A stretch of 5,334 bases of DNA, taken from contig DFIE01000013.1 of the NCBI GenBank assembly GCA_002372735.1, positions 1 through 5,334 of the forward strand, given 5' to 3'. Position numbers and translations under genes: made by a program. Source of the stretch: Clostridiales bacterium UBA3705. Lineage in GTDB: Bacteria; Bacillota_A; Clostridia; Oscillospirales; Oscillospiraceae. Positions 1 to 5,334 of the stretch are shown here, one piece after another. The notes under the pieces were generated by a model. It did not search any database. It worked only from the letters and a program-made list of their open reading frames with translations, and had not been told where the DNA came from. Positions within the stretch are counted from its first letter, which is position 1. Every line of letters begins with the position of its first letter.

Positions 1-761
1 CGCTGCCACAGGGGCACCATGGAGTTGAAGGTCTCCAGCTCGAATACCTCTTCAAACTCCGGGTGCTCCTTGGTGCTGCCGGGCTTGAGCTGAGGCTGGG
101 GCATAAGCATCCGGATGGGGAAGCGAATATAGTCGCTGTACTTGCGCACCAGCTTGTAAATGGTGTACTCCCGCAGGTACCGGTCAAACTCGTCCTTCTC
201 CTCCCCGTCGGGGCGGATATGCATGATCACGTCGGTGCCCACACTGTCCCGCTGTGCGGGGGCGACGGTGTAGCCGTCCACCCCGTCAGAATCCCAGCGC
301 CAGGCCTGGGTCTGGCCGTATTTGCGAGTGATGACGGTGATGTGGTCGCTGACCATAAAGGCGCTGTAAAAGCCCACGCCAAACTGGCCGATCAGGGCGG
401 ACTTGGCCGCCTCGTCGGTGCCCGCCTGCTCCAGCTGCTGCCGGAAGGCCAGCGAGCCGCTGCCGGCAATGACGCCCAAGTGGTCTTCCAGGTCATGCTC
501 GTCCATGCCGATGCCGTTGTCGCTGACGGTGAGGGTGCGGTTGGGCTTGTCCAGGGTGAGGCGGATTTCAAAGTCTTCCCGGCGCAGGCCCACGTTCTGG
601 TCGGTGAGAGAGAGATAGGAGAGCTTGTCAATGGCGTCAGAGGCGTTGGAGATGATCTCCCGCAGGAAAATTTCCCGGTGGATGTAGATGGAATTGACCA
701 TCAGATCCAGCAGGCGCTTGCTTTGGGCCCGGAATTCGTGCTTTTCCATCCGCTCAGCCAT
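1..761 (-). CDS. htpG: Molecular chaperone HtpG (bacterial Hsp90), N-terminal part, cut by the left window edge
   Basis: This is the ATP-dependent cytosolic chaperone of the Hsp90/GHKL ATPase family; about 253 residues are present and the rest lies beyond position 1. The N-terminal nucleotide-binding domain is unmistakable. It has the LREIISNASDAIDKL helix with the expected catalytic Glu35 and Mg-binding Asn39, the DNGIGM motif at residues 81-86, and GQFGVGFYSAF at 125-135. The middle domain begins around residue 225. The start is uncertain. ATG at 761 overlaps the preceding stop by 8 nt, while ATG at 749 (MEKHEF...) lies 4 nt after that stop and better matches the length of Bacillus HtpG as I remember it. 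Neither has a clear Shine-Dalgarno, so translation probably depends on coupling to the upstream small gene. It is the fourth gene of the minus-strand operon. The lid motif reads IAGSGS where I expect IAKSG(T/S), a Lys-to-Gly change at residue 100. Identification is very secure. Confidence 0.97.
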   Translation of the reverse strand, partial: MAERMEKHEFRAQSKRLLDLMVNSIYIHREIFLREIISNASDAIDKLSYLSLTDQNVGLRREDFEIRLTLDKPNRTLTVSDNGIGMDEHDLEDHLGVIAGSGSLAFRQQLEQAGTDEAAKSALIGQFGVGFYSAFMVSDHITVITRKYGQTQAWRWDSDGVDGYTVAPAQRDSVGTDVIMHIRPDGEEKDEFDRYLREYTIYKLVRKYSDYIRFPIRMLMPQPQLKPGSTKEHPEFEEVFELETFNSMVPLWQ

Positions 762-948
762 TGACGTCATAGGCCATGCTCAGGGGATCACGGCGCTCCA
801 TCTTGTCGTAGTGCTTTACCAGCATGGGCTCTACCTTGCGGAACAGCAGCTTGCCGTCCAGGTCAAGGTAAAAGACCAGAAACAGCAGGCCGTATATTCC
901 TGCGCACAGAGCGATCAGCTTGCTCAGCAGCTTGAATGCGTTTTTCAT
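754..948 (-). CDS. Small single-pass membrane protein of unknown function (64 aa)
   Basis: I do not recognise this family. The product is 64 residues. A lysine-bearing N-terminus (K2, K6, K10) is followed by one hydrophobic segment, about residues 11-28 (LIALCAGIYGLLFLVFYL). A charged tail follows, with DLDGK at 29-33, VEPMLVKHYDKMERRD at 39-54, and the C-terminus AYDVNG. The positive-inside rule suggests the N-terminus is cytoplasmic and the tail outside, but the tail is also rich in charge, so topology is open. The ATG at 948 is chosen because AGGAGG lies at 963-958 with 9 nt spacing; upstream in-frame ATGs lack such a site and would run into the preceding gene. It sits 25 nt after the dehydratase large subunit, and its TGA overlaps the htpG start. 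The sharp ribosome binding site and tight packing support a real gene. Confidence 0.8.
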   Translation of the reverse strand: MKNAFKLLSKLIALCAGIYGLLFLVFYLDLDGKLLFRKVEPMLVKHYDKMERRDPLSMAYDVNG

Positions 949-973
949 GGTTTGTATCCTCCTGTGCCGAGGC

Positions 974-2602
974 TTACCAGCTCTCGGAATCGTCAAAGTC
1001 CAGCAGGGACGGATCCAGGGGCTCCTCCTGCATGACGGTGGTCATGTAATCGTTGATGATCCGGCGGATCTCCGCCCGGGAGACGGTGCGCTTGTCCGGC
1101 AGGGCGTGGGGCATCCAGATGGCGTGGATGTTCCGGGCCCGGAACTCGTCCTCAAACAGGCCTACCACGCCCTGCATGCCCTTGCACTGGAGCTGGTCGT
1201 ACATCATGACCATGTCGCAGTGGAACTTTTCCATGTTCTCCCACAGCTCAAAGATATGGTGCATGCCGCCCACAGCCATGCGGCGCATGGGCGCCCACTC
1301 GTGGTACTTGGCCATATCCATGACGGTGTTTTCCAGGTTGTCGGTGCGGATCTCCATGTCAAACATCAGCGAGTCCATGTTGATAATGGTGTTCAGGCCC
1401 CAGCAGTTGTAGGCCCAGGTGCACCAGTGGGAGTAGTACAGCGGCGCGCAGGACCAGGCAATCATTCGGTGCCGGGTCATGGGGAAGGTGTCGATGCGCT
1501 GCTCGACACACTTTTCCAGGATCTTGCGCACCCGCTTGTCGGTGTCGTGCCAGATGTAGTGCTCGCCGTACTGGCTTTGGTAGATGCGGTACAGGGCCTG
1601 GGCCACGCCGTTGATGGGATAGTGGTTGGTATTGGCGGCCACGTCCCACTTTTCCCACTCAAAGCGCTGGAGCTCGTTCTGCTTTTCCAGGTTTTTCTTC
1701 AGCTGCTCCCAGTCAAAGGGCACGCCGGTCTGCTCCTCAATAAAGCGCCAGCATTCTTTGATCTCATTGGCGCAGTGCTCCTGGACCAGGGGGTCGTCAA
1801 ACTGCATGGGCTGGGGCATGGCAAACAGGGGGATATTCATGAACCAGTCCTGGATGGCCGTGCTGGCCACAGAGCCGTCGCAGGCCTCATTGGAGGTGAT
1901 GACAAAGGGAGCATAGTCGGGCATATCGTCCTGGACAAAGAGGCCCGCCTCCGCCTGGCACATGGGGCAGGGGTCGCCGGGCAGGCCGATGGACTGCACC
2001 GCGTCAATGTAGTTGAGCACCGTGTGGTTGTTCACATGGCAGGTGACAAAGTAGGGAATCATCTCCAGGGGGATGTGGGTGAACTTGTCCGCCCAGGGAT
2101 AGAAGATGCCGCCCCAGACCGTCTCTTTATGGGCTATGGAGTGATGCCAGGCCTCGTTGTGCTTGCCCCCGTGGAGGTTGGCATCGGCCTTGAACATATT
2201 CATAAACTGGTTGATGGTGACGCAGACCATGGCCCGGTAGTGCCAGGCAGAGGCGCGCAGGGCCTCGCCCCGCAGGCCCTCCAGGCCCCGGTCAAACCAG
2301 TGCAGCACGGGCAGATAGGTCTGGCCCATCCATCGGTAGCGCCACAGGCCCTTGGCAAAAATCACCGGGCCGCCGAACTTCATGATGTCGCCCACCATCA
2401 TGATGTAGTTGTACAGCCAGATGTTGTTGAAGTAGTAGAAGGTGTCCTTTACCCCCCGCCACTCTCTGTGCTTGTACAGGCCGGTTTTGTCCTCGTACAG
2501 CTCGCCCAGGCGGCGCTCGCCGTGGGGCTTGCCCTGCCAGAAATCCTTGGCCAGTTTTTTGACATCCAGCTGTTTCAGCTTTTTCAGATCAATCTTTTTC
2601 AT
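974..2602 (-). CDS. 2-hydroxyacyl-CoA dehydratase family protein, long divergent HgdA-like subunit (542 aa)
   Basis: This is a probable partner subunit in a 2-hydroxyacyl-CoA dehydratase / benzoyl-CoA reductase type enzyme, a cytosolic iron-sulfur protein of anaerobes. The N-terminal ~190 residues are helical, aromatic-rich and unfamiliar. The family core then appears: GDPCPMCQAEAG at 209-220 (C212, C215) and EACDGS at 239-244 (C241), followed by IPLFAMPQP. Next come the SCAPLYYSHW region (384-393) and LQCKGMQG at 471-478 (C473). A PDKRTVSRAEIRR segment (502-514) resembles the D-x-R-x-x-S motif after the last cluster cysteine in HgdA-like subunits. C215 or C212, C241 and C473 are my candidates for the [4Fe-4S] ligands. 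It is longer than the usual 380-480 residues and holds 24 tryptophans (4.4%). Its ATG overlaps the upstream stop (ATGA), with AGGAGG at 2618-2613. Family assignment is good; substrate and catalytic activity are unknown. Confidence 0.82.
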   Translation of the reverse strand: MKKIDLKKLKQLDVKKLAKDFWQGKPHGERRLGELYEDKTGLYKHREWRGVKDTFYYFNNIWLYNYIMMVGDIMKFGGPVIFAKGLWRYRWMGQTYLPVLHWFDRGLEGLRGEALRASAWHYRAMVCVTINQFMNMFKADANLHGGKHNEAWHHSIAHKETVWGGIFYPWADKFTHIPLEMIPYFVTCHVNNHTVLNYIDAVQSIGLPGDPCPMCQAEAGLFVQDDMPDYAPFVITSNEACDGSVASTAIQDWFMNIPLFAMPQPMQFDDPLVQEHCANEIKECWRFIEEQTGVPFDWEQLKKNLEKQNELQRFEWEKWDVAANTNHYPINGVAQALYRIYQSQYGEHYIWHDTDKRVRKILEKCVEQRIDTFPMTRHRMIAWSCAPLYYSHWCTWAYNCWGLNTIINMDSLMFDMEIRTDNLENTVMDMAKYHEWAPMRRMAVGGMHHIFELWENMEKFHCDMVMMYDQLQCKGMQGVVGLFEDEFRARNIHAIWMPHALPDKRTVSRAEIRRIINDYMTTVMQEEPLDPSLLDFDDSESW

Positions 2603-3792
2603 TTTTTGGCGCCCTCCTGGATCTTTTTGATTTCCACGCTCTCAATAAAGGCCTGGAAGCGGGTCCGCAGCTGACCGGACGCGGAGTTGACGTATTCCTT
2701 TTCGATGGAGCAGGTGGGGATGCCGAAATCTCTGGGCAAAATCAGCGCATCCATGGTGCGCTCATAGCTCCAGTACTCGCAGAACTTGTTGCTGGCCACG
2801 ATCAGACCGTCGGCGTGGTACTCGCGGACCAGGTCGGCCAGGTACTTCTTGCGGCCCCGCATATCCTCTTGCGGCATAAACCGGGGACACATGCTGGTGG
2901 ACAGGTAGTGCCGGGCAATGGCGTCCAGGGGGCTTTGGCCCTCGGCCACGTGAATCTCCTCCCGGCCGGGAAGGGAGCCGTAGCAGTAGCGGTCGGCCAC
3001 CACCAGGGCGCCGCAGCTCTCCAGCAGCTGGGTAAAGTAGGGATCGTCGTTCTCGGCCCCGGCCAGCACCACCCGGATGCGGAAGGGCGAGCGGAGCTCC
3101 GGCTGGCGGGTTTTCAGCTCCTCGGCGGTTTCCCGCAGGTAGGGCAGGATCAAATCCTTGGGGCAGGTCAGGCTGACCAGCTGGATCACATGGAATTCAT
3201 AGCCGGTGATGGGGGGATTGTCCAGCTTGCGATAGGCGCCGATTTCGGAGATCAGGCGGCAGACCTCGTTGTGCTGGGCAATGGCGGCAAGCAGGGCCTC
3301 GTCGGAGGTGTCAATGCCGAATTTTTCGTGCAGAGGATCCAGGACGTGGGCCTGGAGCTGCCGGCGGTAATGGACAAAGCTGTTTTCGGTCTTTTTGAAG
3401 GGGACGTCGGTGAACTCGCAAAAGAAATTGGGGTTTTGGATCACATCCATCTGCTTCAGGTGCTCCTGGAAGCGACAGGTGACGGTGCAGGTCTCTGTGG
3501 CCAGCTGCGCGTCCAAAAAGTTGAAGCCGCCCTCCAGAGCCCGCTCCATCAGGCTGCGGCCGTAGTGGCAGGTGCGGTTGGACATGTAGTAGGTGGCCAT
3601 CTCCGGTGAGCCGCACCGGGGCGCCCGCAGCCGCACCGAAAAGCAGCCCGGCAGATCCAGCAGAACCTCCGGCATGAAATAGCAGGTGTAGCCCAGGGCG
3701 TACCTGCCCTCCTGCCGGGCCTGCTTGACCAGGTCGTTGTTCGCCTCCTGGAGCAGGTTTTCAAAGAAGATCAGGTGCTTTAAATCTCTCAT
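2599..3792 (-). CDS. 2-hydroxyacyl-CoA dehydratase family protein, HgdB/FldC-like subunit (397 aa)
   Basis: Members of this family bind a [4Fe-4S] cluster. With a partner subunit and an ATP-driven activator they remove water from (R)-2-hydroxyacyl-CoA by a ketyl radical route; relatives include benzoyl-CoA reductase subunits and double-cubane cluster proteins. Length is normal for the family. Likely cluster cysteines are C75 (NRTCHYGRS), C106 (TVTCRFQEHL) and C338 (SNKFCEYWSYE). The C-terminal signature is clear: GLIVAS, then KFCEYW, FGIPTCSIEKEY (356-367) and GQLRTRFQAFIE (373-384). The second Rossmann-like half begins around 238 (IRVVLAGAENDDPYFTQLLE). The ATG at 3792 is chosen because GGAGG sits at 3803-3799 with 6 nt spacing. 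An in-frame ATG at 3837 would add 15 residues, but it lies only 8-10 nt after the predicted transcription start. It is the first gene of the operon. Substrate cannot be told from sequence. Confidence 0.9.
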   Translation of the reverse strand: MRDLKHLIFFENLLQEANNDLVKQARQEGRYALGYTCYFMPEVLLDLPGCFSVRLRAPRCGSPEMATYYMSNRTCHYGRSLMERALEGGFNFLDAQLATETCTVTCRFQEHLKQMDVIQNPNFFCEFTDVPFKKTENSFVHYRRQLQAHVLDPLHEKFGIDTSDEALLAAIAQHNEVCRLISEIGAYRKLDNPPITGYEFHVIQLVSLTCPKDLILPYLRETAEELKTRQPELRSPFRIRVVLAGAENDDPYFTQLLESCGALVVADRYCYGSLPGREEIHVAEGQSPLDAIARHYLSTSMCPRFMPQEDMRGRKKYLADLVREYHADGLIVASNKFCEYWSYERTMDALILPRDFGIPTCSIEKEYVNSASGQLRTRFQAFIESVEIKKIQEGAKK

Positions 3793-3851
3793 TGCCTTCC
3801 TCCATAAAAATGCACAAATTTGAATGCCAACAAGCATAAAACTCCGTTTAA

Positions 3852-3880
3852 ATTATACACACAGCCGAGAGATTTGTCAA
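3852..3880 (-). promoter_or_regulatory. Consensus sigma-A promoter of the dehydratase-htpG operon
   Basis: Read on the minus strand, the -35 box TTGACA (3880-3875) and the -10 box TATAAT (3857-3852) both match the consensus exactly, with a 17-bp spacer. Transcription should start near 3847-3845, giving a leader of about 53-55 nt before the ATG at 3792. The leader is too short for a typical riboswitch, and I see no strong hairpin in it. No copy of the GTCTAT/ATAGAC half-sites of the divergent promoter occurs here, so the BlaI-type repressor probably does not control this operon directly. Confidence 0.88.
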
Positions 3881-4005
3881 TCCACGAAGGGACGATCCAG
3901 GAAATTTGCCCTCTCTGCCGCGTGATCTCCGGCCTGTGTTGATGGTTCTTCGCGCAGATGATAAAAGCCACTCTGCAGCACGGAGCGTCTTGAATGAATA
4001 CCCTC
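3881..4005. other. Spacer between the two divergent promoters, no gene seen
   Basis: This stretch lies between the -35 boxes of the two divergent promoters. I see no plausible coding sequence with a ribosome binding site, no RNA gene and no convincing terminator or operator. Only a weak, imperfect pairing of a GCCGCG-type and a CGCGCAG-type segment (about 3915-3958) and a CTGCAG palindrome (3973-3978) are present. It may still hold binding sites for activators that cannot be recognised by eye. Confidence 0.6.
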
Positions 4006-4034
4006 TTGACAAACAGGTCTATTCATGATAGACT
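4006..4034 (+). promoter_or_regulatory. Promoter of the BlaI-M56 operon (TTGACA, extended -10)
   Basis: A perfect -35 box TTGACA (4006-4011) is followed by a 17-bp spacer and a weak -10 box TAGACT (4029-4034, 4 of 6 matches). A TG at 4026-4027 forms an extended -10 that would compensate. The predicted start is near 4041, giving a leader of about 40 nt. The -10 box is built from the same ATAGAC half-site as the dyads, so repressor binding would directly occlude RNA polymerase. Confidence 0.75.
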
Positions 4035-4065
4035 ATCTGTGAGGTTGATAGTTAATAGACCTGTT
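4012..4065. promoter_or_regulatory. Nested dyad operators, probably for the BlaI-type repressor
   Basis: AACAGGTCTATT (4012-4023) and AATAGACCTGTT (4054-4065) are exact reverse complements, separated by 30 bp. Inside lie two similarly built 17-bp dyads. The first is GTCTAT-5-ATAGAC (4017-4033, perfect arms), covering the spacer and most of the -10 box. The second is GTTGAT-5-ATAGAC (4044-4060, left arm 4 of 6), just past the predicted transcription start. Their centres are 27 bp apart. A further palindrome, GATAGACTATC, spans 4027-4037. BlaI/MecI repressors bind as dimers to paired dyads over their own promoter, so autoregulation is the simplest reading. The half-site differs from the TACA/TGTA core known for staphylococcal BlaI and MecI. 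Confidence 0.72.
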
Positions 4066-4068
4066 CTC

Positions 4069-4074
4069 AGGAGG
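4069..4074 (+). promoter_or_regulatory. Ribosome binding site AGGAGG of the BlaI-type gene
   Basis: A perfect AGGAGG is followed by 7 nt and then ATG at 4082. This fixes the start of the repressor gene and lies only 3 nt beyond the right arm of the outer inverted repeat. Confidence 0.85.
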
Positions 4075-4081
4075 GCGATTT

Positions 4082-4453
4082 ATGGATGAGAAAAAATTGG
4101 GAGCGGTAGAATCCCGCTTTGCAGAACTGATTTGGGAGAACGCACCAATCAATTCAACGGCTTTGGTGCGGCTATGTGAAAAGGAACTGGGCTGGAAGAA
4201 ATCCACCACCTATACGGTGCTGAAGAAGCTCTGCGCACGGGGGATCTTTCAGAATGTGAACGGCACGGTACGGGTCCTTGTGTCAAAAGAGGGCTTTGCC
4301 GCCGCGCAAAGTGAGCGCTTCGTGGAGGAAACCTTCTCCGGCTCGCTCCCGGCGTTTCTGGCTGCCTTCACGTCCCGGAAGCCCCTATCCAAAAGTGAAC
4401 TTGAAGAGCTTCAACAGCTAATCGACACTTATCGGGAGGGCATAGAACAATGA
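4082..4453 (+). CDS. BlaI/MecI/CopY-family transcriptional repressor (123 aa)
   Basis: This is a winged-helix DNA-binding repressor that acts as a dimer and is usually inactivated by proteolysis when its partner membrane sensor protease is triggered. The family layout is complete. A first helix (about 6-20, AVESRFAELIWEN) is followed by INSTALVRLCEKELGW, the recognition helix KKSTTYTVLKKLCARG (39-54), and a beta wing with FQNVNGTVRVLVSKE (56-70). A C-terminal dimerisation region (about 75-123) contains FVEETFSGSLPAFLAAF. In S. aureus BlaI the inactivating cleavage falls in the equivalent linker; the exact site here is not evident. Length is normal for the family. The stop overlaps the next ATG (ATGA), so the sensor is translationally coupled. 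The upstream dyads suggest self-repression. Specificity (beta-lactam, copper, cell-wall stress or other) cannot be decided. Confidence 0.94.
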   Translation: MDEKKLGAVESRFAELIWENAPINSTALVRLCEKELGWKKSTTYTVLKKLCARGIFQNVNGTVRVLVSKEGFAAAQSERFVEETFSGSLPAFLAAFTSRKPLSKSELEELQQLIDTYREGIEQ

Positions 4454-5334
4454 ACACGATCTTTCTGAAGCTGCTGAACATGAGCGCCGCGGGAAGCGTG
4501 CTGATTCTCGCTGTGGTGCTCCTGCGAGCTCTGCTCAAAAGGGCACCGCGCTGGATCCTCTGCGCAATGTGGGCACTTGTGGCGGTCCGGCTGCTGTGTC
4601 CGGTCAGCCTCCCTTCTCCCCTGTCGGCCTTCCGCGCGGCGCCGGCCATTCTGAATGAGAGCGGCGAGGTGGAGCTCTTCCGCTCCGCCGGAGAGGGTGC
4701 GGAACCCCTGCTGGAGGTGGACCTGGGCCTGGACGAGGCGCCGCAGGCGCCTGCGGCGACCCCGACAGACAGCGCGGGCGTGCCCAATGCCGCGCCGGCC
4801 GGCTGCGGCGTGTCTGTGCCCCTGCTGACATATCTCTATCTGGCGGGTCTGGCAGGCATGCTGCTGTATGCGGCTGCCAGCGCGATGCTGCTGCAAAAAC
4901 GGCTGGCCGCATCCATCCGCCTGGATGGAAACGTATTCCTCTGCGACATCCTGCAAACACCGTTCATCTTCGGAATTCTTCGCCCCAGGATCTATCTCCC
5001 GTCCTCCCTCAGCGAGGAGGCGCGGGGCTGTGTGCTGGCCCATGAGCGGGCGCACCTTAGCCGCCTGGACCATATTTGGAAGCCCTTGGGCTTTCTGATT
5101 CTGAGCCTGCACTGGTTTAACCCCCTTTGCTTGCTGGCCTACCGGCTGTTTTGCAGGGATATGGAGCTGGCCTGTGACGAGAAGGTGATCCGCACCCTCG
5201 AGCCGGCAGAGCGTGCGGCGTATTCCCAGACACTTTTGAACTGCAGCGCCGGCCGCCTCCCTGCCGCCTGCCCTGTGGCCTTTGGGGAAACCTCTGTAAA
5301 AACCCGCGTCAAGGCGGTGCTGAACTATAAAAAG
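4450..5334 (+). CDS. M56-family (BlaR1/MecR1-like) membrane metallopeptidase, cut by the right window edge
   Basis: This is the membrane sensor protease partner of the repressor gene it overlaps by 4 nt; 295 residues are present and the C-terminus is missing. Hydrophobic segments are about 12-30, 35-52, 122-147 and 208-233. The PFIFGILRPRIYLP motif (171-184) precedes the zinc site HERAH (198-202), an intact HExxH gluzincin motif inside AHERAHLSRLDHIWK. ELACDEKV (239-246) supplies the expected third ligand, Glu239. Between the second and third membrane segments lies an Ala/Pro/Glu-rich loop (about 60-118) with no recognisable fold. In the family, a C-terminal extracellular sensor domain binds the inducer; that part would lie beyond the window, so whether this binds penicillins or something else is unknown. 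There is no separate strong ribosome binding site, consistent with coupling. Identification as M56 is firm. Confidence 0.94.
   Translation, partial: MNTIFLKLLNMSAAGSVLILAVVLLRALLKRAPRWILCAMWALVAVRLLCPVSLPSPLSAFRAAPAILNESGEVELFRSAGEGAEPLLEVDLGLDEAPQAPAATPTDSAGVPNAAPAGCGVSVPLLTYLYLAGLAGMLLYAAASAMLLQKRLAASIRLDGNVFLCDILQTPFIFGILRPRIYLPSSLSEEARGCVLAHERAHLSRLDHIWKPLGFLILSLHWFNPLCLLAYRLFCRDMELACDEKVIRTLEPAERAAYSQTLLNCSAGRLPAACPVAFGETSVKTRVKAVLNYKK

Noticed and set aside
63..764. A 233-codon open frame on the plus strand opposite htpG
   Set aside because: It lies wholly antisense to unmistakable HtpG motifs and shows the same complement-type composition, with no ribosome binding site or family motif.
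920..2674. A 584-codon open frame on the plus strand opposite the dehydratase large subunit
   Set aside because: It is antisense to a gene with clear family motifs and a ribosome binding site. Its product is rich in Val, His, Gly and Leu with no recognisable domain, as expected from the complement of GC-rich codons.
2815..3609. A 264-codon open frame on the plus strand opposite the small dehydratase subunit
   Set aside because: It is a shadow of the complementary coding strand with no motif or start signal of its own.
3793..3837. A 15-residue N-terminal extension of the small dehydratase subunit from the ATG at 3837
   Set aside because: The ATG lies only about 8-10 nt past the predicted transcription start, leaving no room for a useful ribosome binding site. 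The ATG at 3792 has GGAGG at ideal spacing and fits family length.
3912..3960. A possible hairpin or terminator between the divergent promoters
   Set aside because: The pairing is short and imperfect with no following T-run, and a terminator has no expected role between two divergent start sites.
3789..3971. A 60-codon minus-strand open frame across the intergenic region
   Set aside because: It runs through the consensus promoter and lacks a ribosome binding site; composition is that of non-coding DNA.
4429..5112. A 227-codon minus-strand open frame opposite the M56 gene
   Set aside because: Its Arg/Gln/His-rich product has no domain, and the plus strand carries intact HExxH and PFIFG motifs.

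Overview
The window most likely comes from an anaerobic, fairly GC-rich Firmicute, probably a gut clostridium of the Oscillospirales type. Three things point there: a 2-hydroxyacyl-CoA dehydratase subunit pair (an oxygen-sensitive iron-sulfur family of strict anaerobes), a BlaI/M56 pair of typical clostridial form, and AGGAGG-type ribosome binding sites with near-consensus sigma-A promoters. The taxonomic placement is inference; no rRNA or other marker is present.

Layout. Two divergent operons leave a 289-bp intergenic region (3793-4081). To the left, on the minus strand, a perfect-consensus promoter (TTGACA, 17 bp, TATAAT; 3880 to 3852) drives a tight four-gene string. The genes are a canonical HgdB/FldC-like dehydratase small subunit (3792-2599), a long and divergent HgdA-like subunit (2602-974), a 64-residue single-pass membrane protein (948-754), and the N-terminal third or so of the Hsp90 chaperone HtpG (761 to the window edge). 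The junctions are an ATGA overlap, a 25-nt gap and an 8-nt overlap, so one transcript with translational coupling is likely.

To the right, on the plus strand, a promoter embedded in dyad operators (4006-4065) drives a BlaI/MecI/CopY-family repressor (4082-4453). This is coupled by an ATGA overlap to an M56/BlaR1-like membrane metallopeptidase that runs off the right edge. Together they form a sensor-protease/repressor module that is probably autoregulated. No beta-lactamase or other resistance target is visible.

The main biological interest is the left operon. It holds a probable radical-type dehydratase pair with no activator ATPase (HgdC type), CoA-transferase or dehydrogenase beside it, joined instead to an unknown small membrane protein and HtpG. 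The larger subunit is unusually long and very rich in tryptophan. What the pair acts on cannot be read from the sequence. No RNA genes, CRISPR arrays, insertion sequences or convincing terminators were seen.
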